A stretch of 64,000 bases of DNA, from NCBI GenBank assembly GCA_945909635.1, contig OX246690.1, positions 310,001 to 374,000 on the forward strand, given 5' to 3'. Position numbers and translations under genes: made by a program. Of this stretch, positions 43,864 through 51,707 are shown one piece after another. Source of the stretch: Clostridioides difficile_A (lineage in GTDB: Bacteria > Bacillota > Clostridia > Peptostreptococcales > Peptostreptococcaceae). Position 1 is the first letter of the stretch; every line of letters starts with the position of its first letter. Under the pieces are notes generated by a model. It was not told where the DNA came from. It made no database searches and worked only from the letters and a program-made list of their open reading frames with translations.

Positions 43864-44607
43864 ATGAAAAAAGTATTAATAGTAGGGGAATCTTGGGTAA
43901 AAAATATAACTCATATAAAAGGGTTTGATACATTTGTTACAACTCACTATGAAGAAGCTGTAAAGTGGTTAAAAGAAGCAATAGAATCTGGAGGATATGA
44001 GACAGTTCATATGCCTGCACATGTAGCAGCAGATAGTTTCCCATATACATTAGAAGAATTAGATGAGTATGATTGTATAATATTGTCTGATATAGGTTCT
44101 AACACTTTCTTACTATCTAATAGCACTTTTATAGATTGTAATAGTAATCCAGATAGACTTGAACTAATCAAAGAGTATGTAAATAATGGTGGAGCATTAA
44201 TTATGGTAGGTGGATACATGTCATTTACAGGTATAGATGCAAAAGCTAGATTTGGAGAAACTGCTATAAAAGATGTATTACCAATAACTATGATAGATAA
44301 AGATGATAGAGTAGAAAAACCAGCAGGAATAATTCCTGTAGTTGTCGATTCTGAGCATCCAGTATTGAAAGATATTCCAAAAGACTGGCCGAAGTTTTTA
44401 GGATATAACAAGACAGTTGCCAGAGATAATTGTCCTGTATTAGCAACAATTGGAGGAGACCCATTTGTAGCAGTTGGGGAGTTTGGAAAAGGAAAATCTG
44501 CTATATTTAGTTCTGACTGTGCACCTCATTGGGGACCTAAAGAATTTACTGATTGGAAGTACTATAATAAATTATGGGTTAACATGCTAGACTGGTTAAC
44601 ATGTTAA
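43864..44607 (+). CDS. Glutamine amidotransferase-like protein (COG5426/ThuA-like)
   Basis: A 247-residue cytoplasmic protein of the class I glutamine amidotransferase-like superfamily: YDCIILSDIGSNTFLL, YVNNGGALIMVGGYMSFTGI and the end APHWGPKEFTDWKYYNKLW. Family members act on sugars or are of unknown function. The nucleophile Cys of true amidotransferases is not at the usual turn (GGYMS). It is the last gene before a terminator, so it belongs to the same transcript as rbsC and the M20 gene. Confidence 0.78.
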   Translation: MKKVLIVGESWVKNITHIKGFDTFVTTHYEEAVKWLKEAIESGGYETVHMPAHVAADSFPYTLEELDEYDCIILSDIGSNTFLLSNSTFIDCNSNPDRLELIKEYVNNGGALIMVGGYMSFTGIDAKARFGETAIKDVLPITMIDKDDRVEKPAGIIPVVVDSEHPVLKDIPKDWPKFLGYNKTVARDNCPVLATIGGDPFVAVGEFGKGKSAIFSSDCAPHWGPKEFTDWKYYNKLWVNMLDWLTC

Positions 44608-44624
44608 AAATTTTATAAAATTTG

Positions 44625-44675
44625 AAAACCTCTTACTTGATAAAGTGAAGCTTACAAGTCAAGAGGTTTTATTTT
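44625..44675 (+). terminator. Terminator of the rbs-M20 operon
   Basis: Stem AAAACCTCTT-ACTTG (44625-44639) against CAAGT-CAAGAGGTTTT (44655-44670), followed by ATTTTAT. It separates the downstream M20 gene. Confidence 0.85.
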
Positions 44676-44769
44676 ATAGAATGATTATAAAGTAGAATAT
44701 ATTTTAAAATTAGCTATTTTAATTAGTTAAGTATAAAGTATCTGATTTAAGGAGGATTATACAATTAAT

Positions 44770-46155
44770 ATGGAAGATTTAAATAAAAAATTTTTAATGC
44801 AATATATAGATGAGATACAAGAAGAGTTAAGGGATATATCAGATAAGATATGGGAAAATCCAGAACTTCAATATAAAGAATATTATGCTTCAAACTTACA
44901 AAAAGAATATTTAAGAAAGTATGATTTTAATATAGATGAATTAGAAGGTATGGATACAGGATTTGTAGCTAGTTATGGAGAAGGTAAACCAGTTATAGCA
45001 GTTTTAGGAGAATATGATGCTTTGGATGGTTTATCTCAAAAAATATCCATTACAAAAGAACCTATTTTAGAGAGTGGTGCAGGTCATGGATGTGGACATA
45101 ACTTACTTGGTACAGGTTCAATGGGGGCTGTAGTTGCGATAAAAGAACTAATCAAACTAAAAAAGATTAAAGGAACTATAAAGTACTATGGGTGTCCCGC
45201 AGAGGAAGATTTGTCAGGAAAGGTATTAATGATAAAAAAAGGTTTTTTTGATGGGATAGATTGTGCATTTAGTTGGCATCCATTTGATATAAATACTCCA
45301 ATAAGGATTCCAACCCTTGCTAATTATTCTGTAAAATTTAGATATAATGGAATTAGTGCTCATGCGGCACAAGCTCCTTATAATGGAAGAAGTGCACTTG
45401 ATGCAGTAGAACTTATGAACATAGGTTGTAACTATTTAAGAGAGCATATATTTGATAGTTGTAGAGTACATTATGTAACTACTAATGGTGGAAAAATGCC
45501 AAACATAGTTCCAGATTTCGCAGAAGTATGGTATTACATAAGAGGTGTGAAAATGGAACATGTAAGAGATGTATTTGATAGAGTGGTTGATATAGCAAAA
45601 GGAGCAGCACTGATGACAGGTACTAGTATGGAATATAATATTATAAGTGGAGTATATGACTATATTCCAAATACAATATTAACAGATATTCTATCACAAA
45701 ATATGAAATTGATAGGAACTCAAAATTATGATGAAAATGACTACTATTTTGCAGAAGAATTAGCTAAAACAGTTTCTATAGATAAAAGAATTAGTGTTTC
45801 TAGTGTATTAAGTGGAAACAAAGATATTACTAGAATGGCTTTACATGATGAAGTTACAGATGATACTTTTACTCATAATAACTGTATATCATTATCATTA
45901 GATATTGGAGATGTTAGTTATATAACTCCTACAGCACAATGCTCTTGCTCAGTTTGGCCTATTGGCATTTCTGCTCATACATGGCAATCTTGTGCTAGTG
46001 CAGGTTCTAATATGGGATTTAAAGCAATGTTATTAGCATCTAAAGCTATAGCATGTTCAATAAGTGATGTAATGCTTGATGAATCTATTGTAGGTAAAGC
46101 AAAAAAGGAATTAAAGGATACTATAGGCAATTTCGAATATATTCCAATTATCTAA
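44770..46155 (+). CDS. M20 amidohydrolase, AbgB-like
   Basis: A 461-residue zinc amidohydrolase of the M20D branch (aminobenzoyl-glutamate hydrolase-like). Metal motifs: GEYDALDGLS, GHGCGHNLLGTGS, CPAEEDLSGK, FSWHPFD and the C-terminal SAHTWQSCASAGSNMG. The ATG at 44770 lies 14 nt after AAGGAGG (44749-44755). An in-frame ATT at 44764 is better spaced (8 nt) and could be the true start. It has a separate transcript from the rbs operon but adjoins it. Release of an amino acid from an N-acyl or amide conjugate is likely. Confidence 0.88.
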   Translation: MEDLNKKFLMQYIDEIQEELRDISDKIWENPELQYKEYYASNLQKEYLRKYDFNIDELEGMDTGFVASYGEGKPVIAVLGEYDALDGLSQKISITKEPILESGAGHGCGHNLLGTGSMGAVVAIKELIKLKKIKGTIKYYGCPAEEDLSGKVLMIKKGFFDGIDCAFSWHPFDINTPIRIPTLANYSVKFRYNGISAHAAQAPYNGRSALDAVELMNIGCNYLREHIFDSCRVHYVTTNGGKMPNIVPDFAEVWYYIRGVKMEHVRDVFDRVVDIAKGAALMTGTSMEYNIISGVYDYIPNTILTDILSQNMKLIGTQNYDENDYYFAEELAKTVSIDKRISVSSVLSGNKDITRMALHDEVTDDTFTHNNCISLSLDIGDVSYITPTAQCSCSVWPIGISAHTWQSCASAGSNMGFKAMLLASKAIACSISDVMLDESIVGKAKKELKDTIGNFEYIPII

Positions 46156-46229
46156 AAATCAAGTTAATGTAAGTAAGATTATGTGCATGAATTAGTATAA
46201 GTATATAATTTAATATTATTTTTAACTTA

Positions 46230-46277
46230 ACCTTCTAATTATTTTCAATCTAAGATACAATGATTAGAAGGTATTTT
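46230..46277 (+). terminator. Terminator after the AbgB-like gene
   Basis: Arms ACCTTCTAAT (46230-46239) and ATTAGAAGGT (46263-46272), followed by ATTTTT. Confidence 0.8.
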
Positions 46278-46311
46278 TAAAGTTTCTTAGAATACTGTAA
46301 ATTATATAATC

Positions 46312-46340
46312 TTGATAAAAAGTGTTATACTATATATAAT
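46312..46340 (+). promoter_or_regulatory. Promoter of the DUF5685 cassette
   Basis: TTGATA (46312-46317), 17 nt, TATAAT (46335-46340), ending 32 nt before the ATG at 46373. It is a good sigma-A type match, so the three-gene cassette should be expressed in vegetative cells. Confidence 0.75.
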
Positions 46341-46372
46341 TTATATAAAAAGTAGTACAAAAAGGAGTATTT

Positions 46373-47212
46373 ATGTTTGGATATGTTAAAATAAACAAAA
46401 TGGATTTAACATTTAGAGAATATGACCATTATAAAGCTTATTACTGTGGTCTATGTAAATATTTAAAAAGAAATCATGGAGAAATCTCTAGATTTTCTCT
46501 GAATTACGATATAACATTTTTAATTATTTTATTAACTTCAGTATATAAGCCAGAATCTATAAACACAGAGGAAGCATGTATAGTTAATCCATTTAAAAAG
46601 AAAAAGGTAATTACAAATGATATTACAGAATATGCAGCAAGTATGAATATTCTTTTAACATATTATAAATTGGAAGATAATTTAATGGATGATAAACGCA
46701 TAAAAGATAAATTAGCATATTATATATATAAAAACAAATTAAACTTAGCATATGAAAAGTATCCCGAAAAAGCAGAGTATATAAAACAACAGCTAAATGA
46801 ATTAAATAAGTTAGAAAAGGAAAACAATATAAATATAGATGAAGTATCTAATACATTTGGAAATATAATGGGTGAAGTGTTTGCCTATAAAAAAGATGAA
46901 AATGAGAGAAATTTAAGAATGATAGGCTTTAATATAGGTAAGTATATATATCTACTAGATGCATATGAAGATTTAGATGAAGATTTTAAGAAAGGAAGAT
47001 ACAATCCTTTTATAGAATATGTAGATAAAAACGATGAGTTAAAACAAAAGGTAAAAAAAATAATTGTAACATCATTGGGATTTTTAGCTAGAGGAATTGA
47101 TAATTTAAATCTAAATACAAATGTCGGGATAATAGAAAATATAATTTATTCTGGTGTTTATTTAAGATATATGAATATATTAGAAAGCAGAGGTGGAAAG
47201 AATGTACAGTAA
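46373..47212 (+). CDS. DUF5685 protein with prenyl-synthase-like Asp motifs
   Basis: A 279-residue helical protein with no signal peptide. It belongs to DUF5685 (from memory), shown by the YYCGLC motif (residues 23-28) and GEVFAYKK. Two acidic motifs are notable: EDNLMDD (101-107) and DAYEDLDED followed by KGRYNPF (196-213). These resemble the paired DxxxD motifs of squalene/phytoene-type synthases, which bind diphosphates through Mg. An enzymatic prenyl-transferring role is inference only. It is the first gene of a three-gene cassette and overlaps the Cys-tail gene. Confidence 0.75.
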   Translation: MFGYVKINKMDLTFREYDHYKAYYCGLCKYLKRNHGEISRFSLNYDITFLIILLTSVYKPESINTEEACIVNPFKKKKVITNDITEYAASMNILLTYYKLEDNLMDDKRIKDKLAYYIYKNKLNLAYEKYPEKAEYIKQQLNELNKLEKENNINIDEVSNTFGNIMGEVFAYKKDENERNLRMIGFNIGKYIYLLDAYEDLDEDFKKGRYNPFIEYVDKNDELKQKVKKIIVTSLGFLARGIDNLNLNTNVGIIENIIYSGVYLRYMNILESRGGKNVQ

Positions 47213-47642
47213 TACTTATAATAATGAAAATTTTATGAGAGCAAGAGCTTTTATAGAAAATAGTGAATTTAGAAAAGCATATGATTTTTTAAAGTCGTTG
47301 AGTGACAAGTGTGCAGAATGGTATTATCTAACTGGTTTTTCTGCAATGAACATAGGATATTATGAAGAAGGAGAAGACTTCTTAAAAAGAGCAAAATTTA
47401 TGGAGCCAGAAAATCATGAATATAGTGAGGCACTTAGAAGTTATACAGAATATAGAAATGAATATAACAATAGAGCTGATAACTATAATAGAAGAAGACG
47501 TAATGATTTAGGTGGATGTTGCTGTTGTTGTGATGATTGTTGCTGTTGTCTAGGTGATGATTGTTGTGAAAACTGTGCTAAACTTTGGTGTCTAGATTCA
47601 TGTTGTGAATGCTTTGGAGGAGATTTAATAACTTGTTGTTAG
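47202..47642 (+). CDS. Protein with TPR-like domain and an 18-Cys C-terminal tail
   Basis: The N-terminal 80 residues form a TPR-like helical region (ARAFIENSEFRKAYDFLKSL, AEWYYLTGFSAMNIGYYEEG). A basic linker (YNRRRRNDLGG) leads to a tail of 43 residues with 18 cysteines in runs (CCCCC, CCCC, CC, ending ITCC). Related clostridial proteins, as I remember, have an N-terminal J-domain and a similar tail ending GGDLISCC; the J-domain is absent here. ATG at 47202 is chosen over GTG at 47193 because AGAGGTGG lies 5 nt upstream. It overlaps DUF5685 by 11 nt. The tail may bind metal or be modified. Confidence 0.75.
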   Translation: MYSNTYNNENFMRARAFIENSEFRKAYDFLKSLSDKCAEWYYLTGFSAMNIGYYEEGEDFLKRAKFMEPENHEYSEALRSYTEYRNEYNNRADNYNRRRRNDLGGCCCCCDDCCCCLGDDCCENCAKLWCLDSCCECFGGDLITCC

Positions 47643-47652
47643 GATGATAAAT

Positions 47653-48150
47653 ATGAGTATAAAAGTTGCTTATGGAGGAGTTTTATTAGCATTAAATGTG
47701 ATATTGTTGACTCTTACAAATATTATTCCTGTAAATACATTGTTCATTATGGGAGTAGCATCACTTTTAGTATCAATTGTAATAATGGAATGGGGATTTA
47801 AGAGTGGAATTGCTTTTTATATAGGTTCTATAGTTTTGGGATTTATAGTGATGGTAAGTAAGTCTCAATGGATTGTGTATTCACTTACATTTGGAATATA
47901 TGGTATTGCAAAATATCTTATAGAAAAAGATAGGGCAATATATATTGAATATTTCATGAAGTTAGTATTTGCAAATATAATGATACTTATATTGTATTTT
48001 TTATTAAGAACAATAGTTTATATCCCAATAAATATTTTTATTATAGGTTCATTTGAAGTAGCCTTTATAGTATATGACTATGTTTATAGCTCTTTTATAA
48101 GTTATTACAATAATAAGCTAAGAAAGATGCTATTTAAAAATAAGAGTTGA
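47653..48150 (+). CDS. Integral membrane protein, ECF S-component-like
   Basis: A 165-residue membrane protein with about five or six helices (VAYGGVLLALNVILLTLTNI, FIMGVASLLVSIVIMEWG, FYIGSIVLGFIVMVSKS). The overall shape is like an S-component or a YybS/Tvp-type protein. The family is not certain. Start at ATG 47653, because TAGGATGA sits 5 nt upstream. The first ATG at 47644 has no ribosome binding site. It is the third gene of the DUF5685 cassette, 10 nt after the Cys-tail gene. Confidence 0.65.
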   Translation: MSIKVAYGGVLLALNVILLTLTNIIPVNTLFIMGVASLLVSIVIMEWGFKSGIAFYIGSIVLGFIVMVSKSQWIVYSLTFGIYGIAKYLIEKDRAIYIEYFMKLVFANIMILILYFLLRTIVYIPINIFIIGSFEVAFIVYDYVYSSFISYYNNKLRKMLFKNKS

Positions 48151-48254
48151 TTTTTATATTTAATTTTAATGGAATTGTAATTTAAATAAATATAAATAAT
48201 GTATCTGAATATGTATTTATATTTAAAAATAAATTTAATATATACTTGGTATTA

Positions 48255-48297
48255 ATATATAAAAAGCTTTGATTTTTAGTCAAAGCTTTTTATATAT
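48255..48297. terminator. Bidirectional terminator between cassette and HAD gene
   Basis: 18-bp perfect arms (48255-48272 and 48280-48297) with an A-run and a T-run, serving both the + strand cassette and the - strand HAD gene. Confidence 0.8.
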
Positions 48298-48334
48298 TAG
48301 ATAGAATGGTTTATTTTAAAAGATATAATATAAA

Positions 48335-49063
48335 TTAAATATCTACTATATTTACATCTGTAGATAAAGAGTAAATAATATCTTTTCTTTCTACTATTAT
48401 TTCAACATTTTTAGAAATTTCATTATCAAGTGATATTTGAGCTAAAAGTTCCTTTGTTGGATTTATTGCAATTGGATTTCCAACTCTTTTTAACATATTT
48501 ATATCACCATTAGTATCACCATAAGCATATGAGTTTGATAAGTCTAAATCATACTTTACAACAAAATCGTTTATAGCATTATTCTTACTTATAGAATCCC
48601 ACATTGGAATAACTGTTCCTGTAAATATATCATTTTCAAATACATAGTCACTTCCTAGAAAATCAGTTACATTATATTTTTTTGCCATTTTTTCAACCAG
48701 AAATCCAGGGCTACCAGATATGAATATGACTATATGACCTTGATTTAGATGCCAATCGATTCTTGAACGTGTGTATTTATAAACTCTATCTGCTTTTAAT
48801 TTAATTACTTGGTCACTTGTAAAATTAATACAAGTTTTATCTAATCCTTTTAATGAATCGACATAAAGGTCACATATTTCCAATAGATAATCATCATAAT
48901 TACCTTGTCTTTTATCCCAATCCATAAAAGTGTCTCTAGCATGTTTATACCAATTTTTTTGGTCAATTATATCGTATTTAATTAATTTCTTAAAATGTTC
49001 AACCATAAGAGAGTCTCTATAAAGAGTACCATCTATATCAAAAAAAGCTGCTATATTTTTCAT
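48335..49063 (-). CDS. HAD-IB family phosphatase
   Basis: A 242-residue hydrolase with the HAD motifs in order: motif I FFDIDGTLYRDS, motif II VIFISGSPGF, and motif III/IV SYAYGDTNGDINMLKRVG. The spacing matches the HAD-IB (SerB/YfhB-like) group, which removes phosphate from small substrates such as phosphoserine or lipid phosphates. It is a single gene on the minus strand with its own promoter region and the shared terminator at its 3' side. The substrate is unknown. Confidence 0.88.
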   Translation of the reverse strand: MKNIAAFFDIDGTLYRDSLMVEHFKKLIKYDIIDQKNWYKHARDTFMDWDKRQGNYDDYLLEICDLYVDSLKGLDKTCINFTSDQVIKLKADRVYKYTRSRIDWHLNQGHIVIFISGSPGFLVEKMAKKYNVTDFLGSDYVFENDIFTGTVIPMWDSISKNNAINDFVVKYDLDLSNSYAYGDTNGDINMLKRVGNPIAINPTKELLAQISLDNEISKNVEIIVERKDIIYSLSTDVNIVDI

Positions 49064-49187
49064 AAGACCACCTCAATTAATCATTTCCTTATATTATATT
49101 ATAAATTGTATCTAAGTTGTTAAAATATATGTATAATAATTTATATATTAAAAAACAAATATTTTAAAGTCTAAAGGGTGTGATTAT

Positions 49188-50276
49188 ATGAATTTTAATT
49201 TTGCAAAGGTTACGAATTCTAGACTTATGGGTAGTTTAGGTCTTATAATAAATTGGATAGATGATAAAAATAATCACTTCTGTCAATATTTTCTATTAGA
49301 TGCAGAGGGATTAGGTTTAGCAGATTATGTAAGTTTAAAAAATCCAACGCAAGAAGAAGCTTACATGGAAGAAGAAAGATTAATGGGCGGATTTGGTTCA
49401 GATAGAGTTGAATTAACAAAGGATGAATCCTTGTTTTTAGTCTCTCATTTTGGGAATAAAAATCTTTACTATGACAAGTTATTGCCAGGAGATAAAGTTG
49501 AGTACATTGATATTATAAAAAATTATAAAACAAATTTAACTATAGAAAAATTATATAACAAAATATGTAAAAGAGTTGATGAAGAAGTTGAATTTATAAA
49601 CTACATGACTATGCGATTTATAGCATGGGATAGGGAAAGTTTAAAATATTTTTCTGGTAGTGATGAGATTGCAAATATGCATATTACAAATATAAATGGC
49701 ACATTGCTCAAAAATGTGGTAAGTGATAAAGGTCAAGGTAGGTATATAAGTGAAGCCTTATATGAAGACAATGATGGATATTATATCTGTAAAATTGCTT
49801 TTTGTATAAGTAAATGTAATGAAACTGGTTTTAAGATTAATTCTTTATTGGTAACAGATAAAGAAGCAATGTATGATTTTGAGGTATTTGATGAGATTTC
49901 TAAGAATGAATTTGTAAGTGTTTATAGTGTAAACTCATCTGAAGAATTTGCTAAAGTATTTTATAGAGATAATCCATTTTTATTAAAAAGTTATATGAAT
50001 GAAGGTGTATTTTTTACTAGATTTAATTTTAATAATGACCATGTTAAAGAAAATGTGTATATAATAAATAATGATATGAAAGCTATATATTACTTAATGG
50101 GAAATAAACTTTTTATTGGCACTTATAATGAAAATGATTGCAATTATATTAATGAGATAAGTCAAGCTAACTATAGTAAATATATAAAGTTTGAAGAGAA
50201 TTTTTTCTTTGAACAAAATGCGTTATATGATTTTGCAGAATCAGGTTCAATAGATTTTGATGATTTTTTGGAATAA
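49188..50276 (+). CDS. Hypothetical 362-residue protein
   Basis: A soluble protein with no signal peptide or membrane segment, rich in Asn, Phe, Tyr and Glu. I do not recognise a domain. The N-terminus reads FNFAKVTNSRLMGSLGLIIN and the C-terminus ends in a short acidic patch (ESGSIDFDDFLE). It has a GGGTGTG ribosome binding site and a strong terminator directly after it, so it is a real expressed gene. It lies between the HAD gene and the first copy of the 71-nt direct repeat. Confidence 0.7.
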   Translation: MNFNFAKVTNSRLMGSLGLIINWIDDKNNHFCQYFLLDAEGLGLADYVSLKNPTQEEAYMEEERLMGGFGSDRVELTKDESLFLVSHFGNKNLYYDKLLPGDKVEYIDIIKNYKTNLTIEKLYNKICKRVDEEVEFINYMTMRFIAWDRESLKYFSGSDEIANMHITNINGTLLKNVVSDKGQGRYISEALYEDNDGYYICKIAFCISKCNETGFKINSLLVTDKEAMYDFEVFDEISKNEFVSVYSVNSSEEFAKVFYRDNPFLLKSYMNEGVFFTRFNFNNDHVKENVYIINNDMKAIYYLMGNKLFIGTYNENDCNYINEISQANYSKYIKFEENFFFEQNALYDFAESGSIDFDDFLE

Positions 50277-50290
50277 TATTTTTGGGCATT

Positions 50291-50333
50291 ATTTAAGCGA
50301 GATTAACTGAATTTAATCTCGCTTAAATTAATT
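50291..50333 (+). terminator. Terminator of the 362-residue protein gene
   Basis: 16-bp perfect arms (50291-50306 and 50313-50328) with a 6-nt loop and a T-rich tail. The stem has an unusual GCGAGATT core for this AT-rich DNA. Confidence 0.75.
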
Positions 50334-50336
50334 TCT

Positions 50337-50407
50337 ATAATATTGGGGGAATATTATGAGGAATACATTTATTATTGTGGTCAATTATTAAAATTTTATA
50401 CAGTTTA
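50337..50407 (+). repeat. Direct repeat copy A with 11-codon micro-ORF
   Basis: Copy A of a 71-nt direct repeat shared with 51613-51683 (first 40 nt identical, 64 of 71 identical). It opens with the hairpin ATAATATT-GGGGG-AATATTAT. GGGGG is also placed as a ribosome binding site for the ATG at 50356. The micro-ORF reads MRNTFIIVVNY then TAA (50356-50391). The two copies bracket the flavodoxin/ferredoxin gene. Whether the micro-ORF is translated or the hairpin is a binding site is not known. Confidence 0.6.
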
Positions 50408-50525
50408 TTAGAAAAATAAAAAAATTTATAATTCTTCTCATATTATTTACCAATATTAATTTTTAGTATGTATTATATATACGAGTTAATTTGCAAGATA
50501 TTAAATACATTTTATTTTTTAATCT

Positions 50526-51311
50526 CTATTTTTTTGTGAATAGGTTAGAATCATACCATTTATTAAAACGGATAAATTTAAATGGTTGATGTATATTAAT
50601 TGCATTTTCAGGACAATTATAAATACATCTCATACACAAGCAACAACTCCAATTAAACTTAACTTTATCTTTTGTAATATTTATGTTGTGTTTAGGACAA
50701 TTATTGGCGCATTTAGAACAGTGTATGCAATTATTTTTGACATAAAAAAACTTACCTAAGATATGAGCTCCATACCATTCTGACCTACCAATAAAGGATA
50801 GTGTTTTTACTAAAGTGCTACTATTTGGAAGGTATGAAATTCTATTAATTAAATTATGTACAGTATTATGTATTTCTTTATCTGCTTTATCAATAAGCTC
50901 TCTTGTTTTTGTATCATCATATTTGACCATAAAATTTGATGGCATAGCAAACAATTTATTATAAAATACTTTGAAACCTTTAGCATCTAATCTTTTGATT
51001 AATAAATTTGAGGACGCATAATTCATATGATTGTCTTCACCTGCTGTATGTATTATAAATGTATCCATAGAGTGTGTGTTAGGCAAAGTTTTTACAAAAT
51101 CTAATACAATCTGAGGTGCATTAAAAGAATGTACAGGGTAAGCTATTCCTACCATATCATATGATGTCAAATGAATTTTAGATTTTTTAATATTTTCTAT
51201 TTTTGTACACTCAACACAAAATTGTTGATTTTCAAATTCTTGCTTTAGTTTATTAATTATATATTCTGTCATGCCAGTTCCAGAGAAGTAAAACATACAT
51301 AATTTATTCAA
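50526..51311 (-). CDS. EFR1-family flavodoxin/ferredoxin fusion protein
   Basis: A 261-residue redox protein. The N-terminal half is flavodoxin-like with the FMN-binding FSGTGMTEYI loop (residues 9-18) and YPVHSFNAPQIVLDFVKTLP. The C-terminal part is a two-[4Fe-4S] ferredoxin domain, CIHCSKCANNCP and CCLCMRCIYNCP. This EFR1 architecture is common in anaerobic Firmicutes and archaea. It is thought to carry electrons between unknown partners. It is on the minus strand, alone, and bracketed by the direct repeats A and B. Confidence 0.9.
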   Translation of the reverse strand: MNKLCMFYFSGTGMTEYIINKLKQEFENQQFCVECTKIENIKKSKIHLTSYDMVGIAYPVHSFNAPQIVLDFVKTLPNTHSMDTFIIHTAGEDNHMNYASSNLLIKRLDAKGFKVFYNKLFAMPSNFMVKYDDTKTRELIDKADKEIHNTVHNLINRISYLPNSSTLVKTLSFIGRSEWYGAHILGKFFYVKNNCIHCSKCANNCPKHNINITKDKVKFNWSCCLCMRCIYNCPENAINIHQPFKFIRFNKWYDSNLFTKK

Positions 51312-51500
51312 AGTGATACCTCCTATTAAATATAATAGTAGCTTGTTAGAGTCATTATAACATATAACTAATTAACTTAATAGAAAGCCAAAAAGATTTG
51401 TATTGTAGTTGATAAATAACCGAAAAATCCAAGTAATCATGATAGAGGTTGTTACCTAAATATTACTGATAATTTAAAAAGAAGAAAATGCCAACAAGCA

Positions 51501-51540
51501 AAAAAATCAGATAAAATTTAATTTTATCTGATTTTTTTAT
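51501..51540. terminator. Strong bidirectional hairpin in the 396-nt gap
   Basis: 17-bp perfect arms (51501-51517 and 51521-51537) with A6 upstream and T7 downstream. Nothing codes on the + strand before it. Upstream (51312-51500) I see no gene, only a possible six-codon frame starting ATG at about 51440. The hairpin could be the end of a small RNA on the + strand, or a terminator for - strand read-through from the Asn/Met/Gly repeat gene. Confidence 0.6.
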
Positions 51541-51569
51541 ATTTATTTTATTAGATTATGTTAATATTT

Positions 51570-51599
51570 GTTGACCGAATAAAAGTATATTCAGTCAAC
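51570..51599. promoter_or_regulatory. Imperfect palindrome upstream of repeat copy B
   Basis: GTTGACCGAATA (51570-51581) and TATTCAGTCAAC (51588-51599) are complementary with one mismatch. This is a likely operator. It is absent in front of copy A, so the two copies have different upstream contexts. Confidence 0.45.
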
Positions 51600-51612
51600 T
51601 CTCTATACCTAT

Positions 51613-51683
51613 AATAATATTGGGGGAATATTATGAGGAATACATTTATTATTATGGCCAATTATTGATGTCTTATACAATTT
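51613..51683 (+). repeat. Direct repeat copy B with 11-codon micro-ORF
   Basis: Copy B of the 71-nt repeat. The same GGGGG-loop hairpin is followed by ATG at 51632 and reads MRNTFIIMANY then TGA (51632-51667). GTG-GTC in copy A is ATG-GCC here, so two residues differ but the length and stop position stay the same. It ends 24 nt before the stop of the repeat-protein gene on the minus strand. A to B distance is 1276 nt and encloses exactly one gene. Confidence 0.6.
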
Positions 51684-51707
51684 ACTTAAAATTACTTAAA
51701 AAATATT

